Below, piece after piece: positions 62,208 through 64,000 of a DNA stretch of 64,000 nucleotides. The notes below the pieces were generated by a model that saw only the letters and a program-made list of their open reading frames with translations, was not told the DNA's origin and did not search any database. The translations under genes and the position numbers were made by a program. Source of the stretch: Melitaea cinxia (taxonomy: Eukaryota > Arthropoda > Insecta > Lepidoptera > Nymphalidae); the NCBI RefSeq assembly GCF_905220565.1, contig NC_059403.1:3472001-3536000 (forward strand). Reading direction: 5' to 3'. Positions within the stretch are counted from its first letter, which is position 1. Every line of letters starts with the position of its first letter.

Positions 62208-63044
62208 GATGTGAATCGCAATCAATTATTCATTTGGATTAGGATTTCATTGTAGCATGATTTTGCCAATTCCACGTAGAATGAAAAAGACACGAAGGAG
62301 ATTAATCGATGCGGTCGAGATTAAAACCTCAGTCAAATTTTCTAGACCGTCGAACGCAAACATTTTAAATATGATAATAATATTTATTAAAATATCATAA
62401 CGTTAGAACGTTCATTACGGAAGGTTAATATTAACAATTTAATTTGCTTTCGTTTAATCTATTTACATGAGATGAGCATAACCGACCTACCACAAGTATC
62501 ATCATAGATTTATTATTTACAGAACGGCTTATTTTGCGAGGGTAATCGTAATCTGCATTGAATTAAGCCCATATTAATAATATTATATGTATTTTTATAA
62601 AGTCTAATTTTAACACCCGTTCATTTGTAACGCCGCGCAACAAATTTCAATGGAGAATTTGCTATAATTTATAATTATTTGATATACTTACTTTTTTAAT
62701 ATGTAAGCACTATAAAATTTTATGTTATGACTGACGATCAATCAGATTAAACATAAAGTGTACCTAAGTCCCTGTATTAATACGATCAATTTAGTGGACC
62801 TTGCATGAGAGTAGAATACCTAAATTCTATTTGAGCTTTTCGGAACATAGCCAACATTACAAAACAGATAACAGCGGTAAAATTCCACCCAATTGAACTG
62901 TAATCTACGAATGCTTTCATCTAAAAAACTTAGGCTGAAGATTGTTTTTCTTAGTTGAACCCAATGATTTCCGAAAGCACTGATTTTTTTTAAGTACGCC
63001 GTCATTAGGGTGTGTTATTGATAAAAACTTTTAACTGAGGTAGG
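62208..63044. other. Mostly featureless, with a diverged repeat fragment
   Basis: 62250-62345 resembles the 12472/13066 repeat (ttgccaattccacgtagaat, ggagattaatcgatgcggtc). The rest is AT-rich without features. Confidence 0.45.
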
Positions 63045-63300
63045 TCACAGCAGGAAATTTCCTGCTCAAACTAGGAGCAGCCCGACTGTGGTAGCACTAA
63101 TACGCTTTAAATAATATGCTTTCAAGCAGTGTTGTGCTTCTGTTGATGAGTAGGGTGACCAGTGCTCCTGAAGGGAATTGGGGATATGGTCAGAAACGCG
63201 CTTGCAATGCTTCGGGTGTTGCAGATGTCTATAAACTACGGTAATAGCTTACAATCAGGTGAGCCGTACGTTTGTTTGCCGACCTAGTTGTATAACTAAT
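63045..63300 (+). repeat. SINE-like repeat family C, long copy
   Basis: Contains cacagcaggaaatttcctgc, ggagcagcccgactgtggta, gtgaccagtgctcctgaagg, gcaatgcttcgggtgttgca and gtgagccgtacgtttgtttg. Confidence 0.82.
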
Positions 63301-63389
63301 ATTTTTATAATTAAAAAAAAAAACACACTAATTTAGGAGCGTTAGATTACGTAAGAGTAATATATAAGTAAAATAGAAAAAAAAGAAGA

Positions 63390-63545
63390 AGAAGAAATAT
63401 ACTTTATTGTGCATAAAAGTTATAGTAGGTACATATCTTAAAAAATAAAAACACAAAGGCGGTCTTATCGTTAGGTAAGCGATTTCTCCCAGACAACCTT
63501 GTAAAATAATAAAACATTGTGACCAGAACTAAACGTAATTCAACT
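63390..63545 (+). repeat. LINE/SINE 3'-end repeat family F
   Basis: ctttattgtgcataaaagtt, acacaaaggcggtcttatcg and gcgatttctcccagacaacc match the copy at 50345-50435 and include more of its upstream part. Confidence 0.65.
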
Positions 63546-64000
63546 AAAAACAAAAGAAATTTAATAAACAGATATATATTTACTTAATAAATAAATAAAC
63601 AGATATATATTTACTTAATAAATAACTATTCTGTCAGATTGCAAAGTTAATAAAGCAGATCAGATTTTAATAAATTCCAGAAATGTTAATTTATTTTCAT
63701 AAAATAAAAGCGCTCGGAGATATCGTTAAAGTGATTTAATACTTGTCTCTTTAGCTCGCATTTGCTGTTTGGTCTTCGTCTTTCACTGAGAATTTTCTTG
63801 CTGATATATTTTCGTGATAAAATAGCGCAATTACGAAATAAAATGTTTCATTTTGACACCGCCATATTGTTTTTAGTATTTTTTTTTTCATTTTCAGCAT
63901 TACAGTGATTAACAAACACAGCGCTCTATCTCTCCCATTTCAAAACATTTTTGGTAATTTCAAATATATTTACACGTATGAAATATATATCCTTATTACA
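63546..64000. other. No recognised feature
   Basis: AT-rich DNA with a 31-bp tandem duplication (aacagatatatatttactta, 63565-63625). The window ends inside presumed intron. Confidence 0.5.

Overview
This is nuclear DNA from an insect, most likely a moth or butterfly. The sequence shows AT-rich background, spliced eukaryotic genes and a dense load of short mobile elements whose repeated blocks look typical of Lepidoptera: Helitron-like ends, a tRNA-derived SINE, jockey/R1-type LINE pieces, a Tc1/mariner element, and Harbinger and MITE remnants. The assignment to Lepidoptera is inferred from gene and repeat style. The species cannot be named. There is no CRISPR array, operon or prokaryotic feature.

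Four host loci can be read. (1) A complete eight-exon NASP-type histone chaperone gene (+ strand, 827-8636, 395 codons). (2) and (3) Two tandem paralogues of a prostaglandin-reductase-1-like NADPH oxidoreductase (- strand, 10540-11565 and 18813-19838, 341 aa each), lying in a segmental duplication of roughly 3.5 kb that later insertions have expanded. (4) The first two coding exons of a claudin-like tetraspan membrane protein (+ strand, 30959-31050 and 56664-56802), separated by a 25.6-kb intron and continuing past the right edge. A MADF-BESS protein gene linked to a Harbinger transposase fragment (34976-36149) sits inside that large intron.

Layout: 1-9.7 kb NASP with two tandem arrays in its introns. 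9.7-10.3 kb a MITE. 10.5-25 kb the reductase duplication, carrying two apparently identical but defective mariner copies, a TTAA-flanked inverted-repeat element and LINE scraps. 25-30.8 kb mostly AT-rich DNA with MITEs. 31-56.7 kb the giant intron, including the Harbinger/MADF locus, a Helitron-like element with about 283-bp tandem units, and a 3.7-kb R1-like element with an intact gag-type ORF1 but no visible ORF2. 56.8-64 kb the following intron with a 5'-truncated LINE, nested repeats and no recognised exon.

The host genes are functionally unrelated neighbours: a histone H3/H4 chaperone, an eicosanoid/enone reductase pair and a membrane protein. The most unusual structure is in NASP: the 3' end of exon 5, its splice donor and the start of the next intron are amplified into 19 near-identical copies, so at least 19 possible donor sites precede one true acceptor. 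All of this comes from reading by eye; boundaries of non-coding repeats are approximate.
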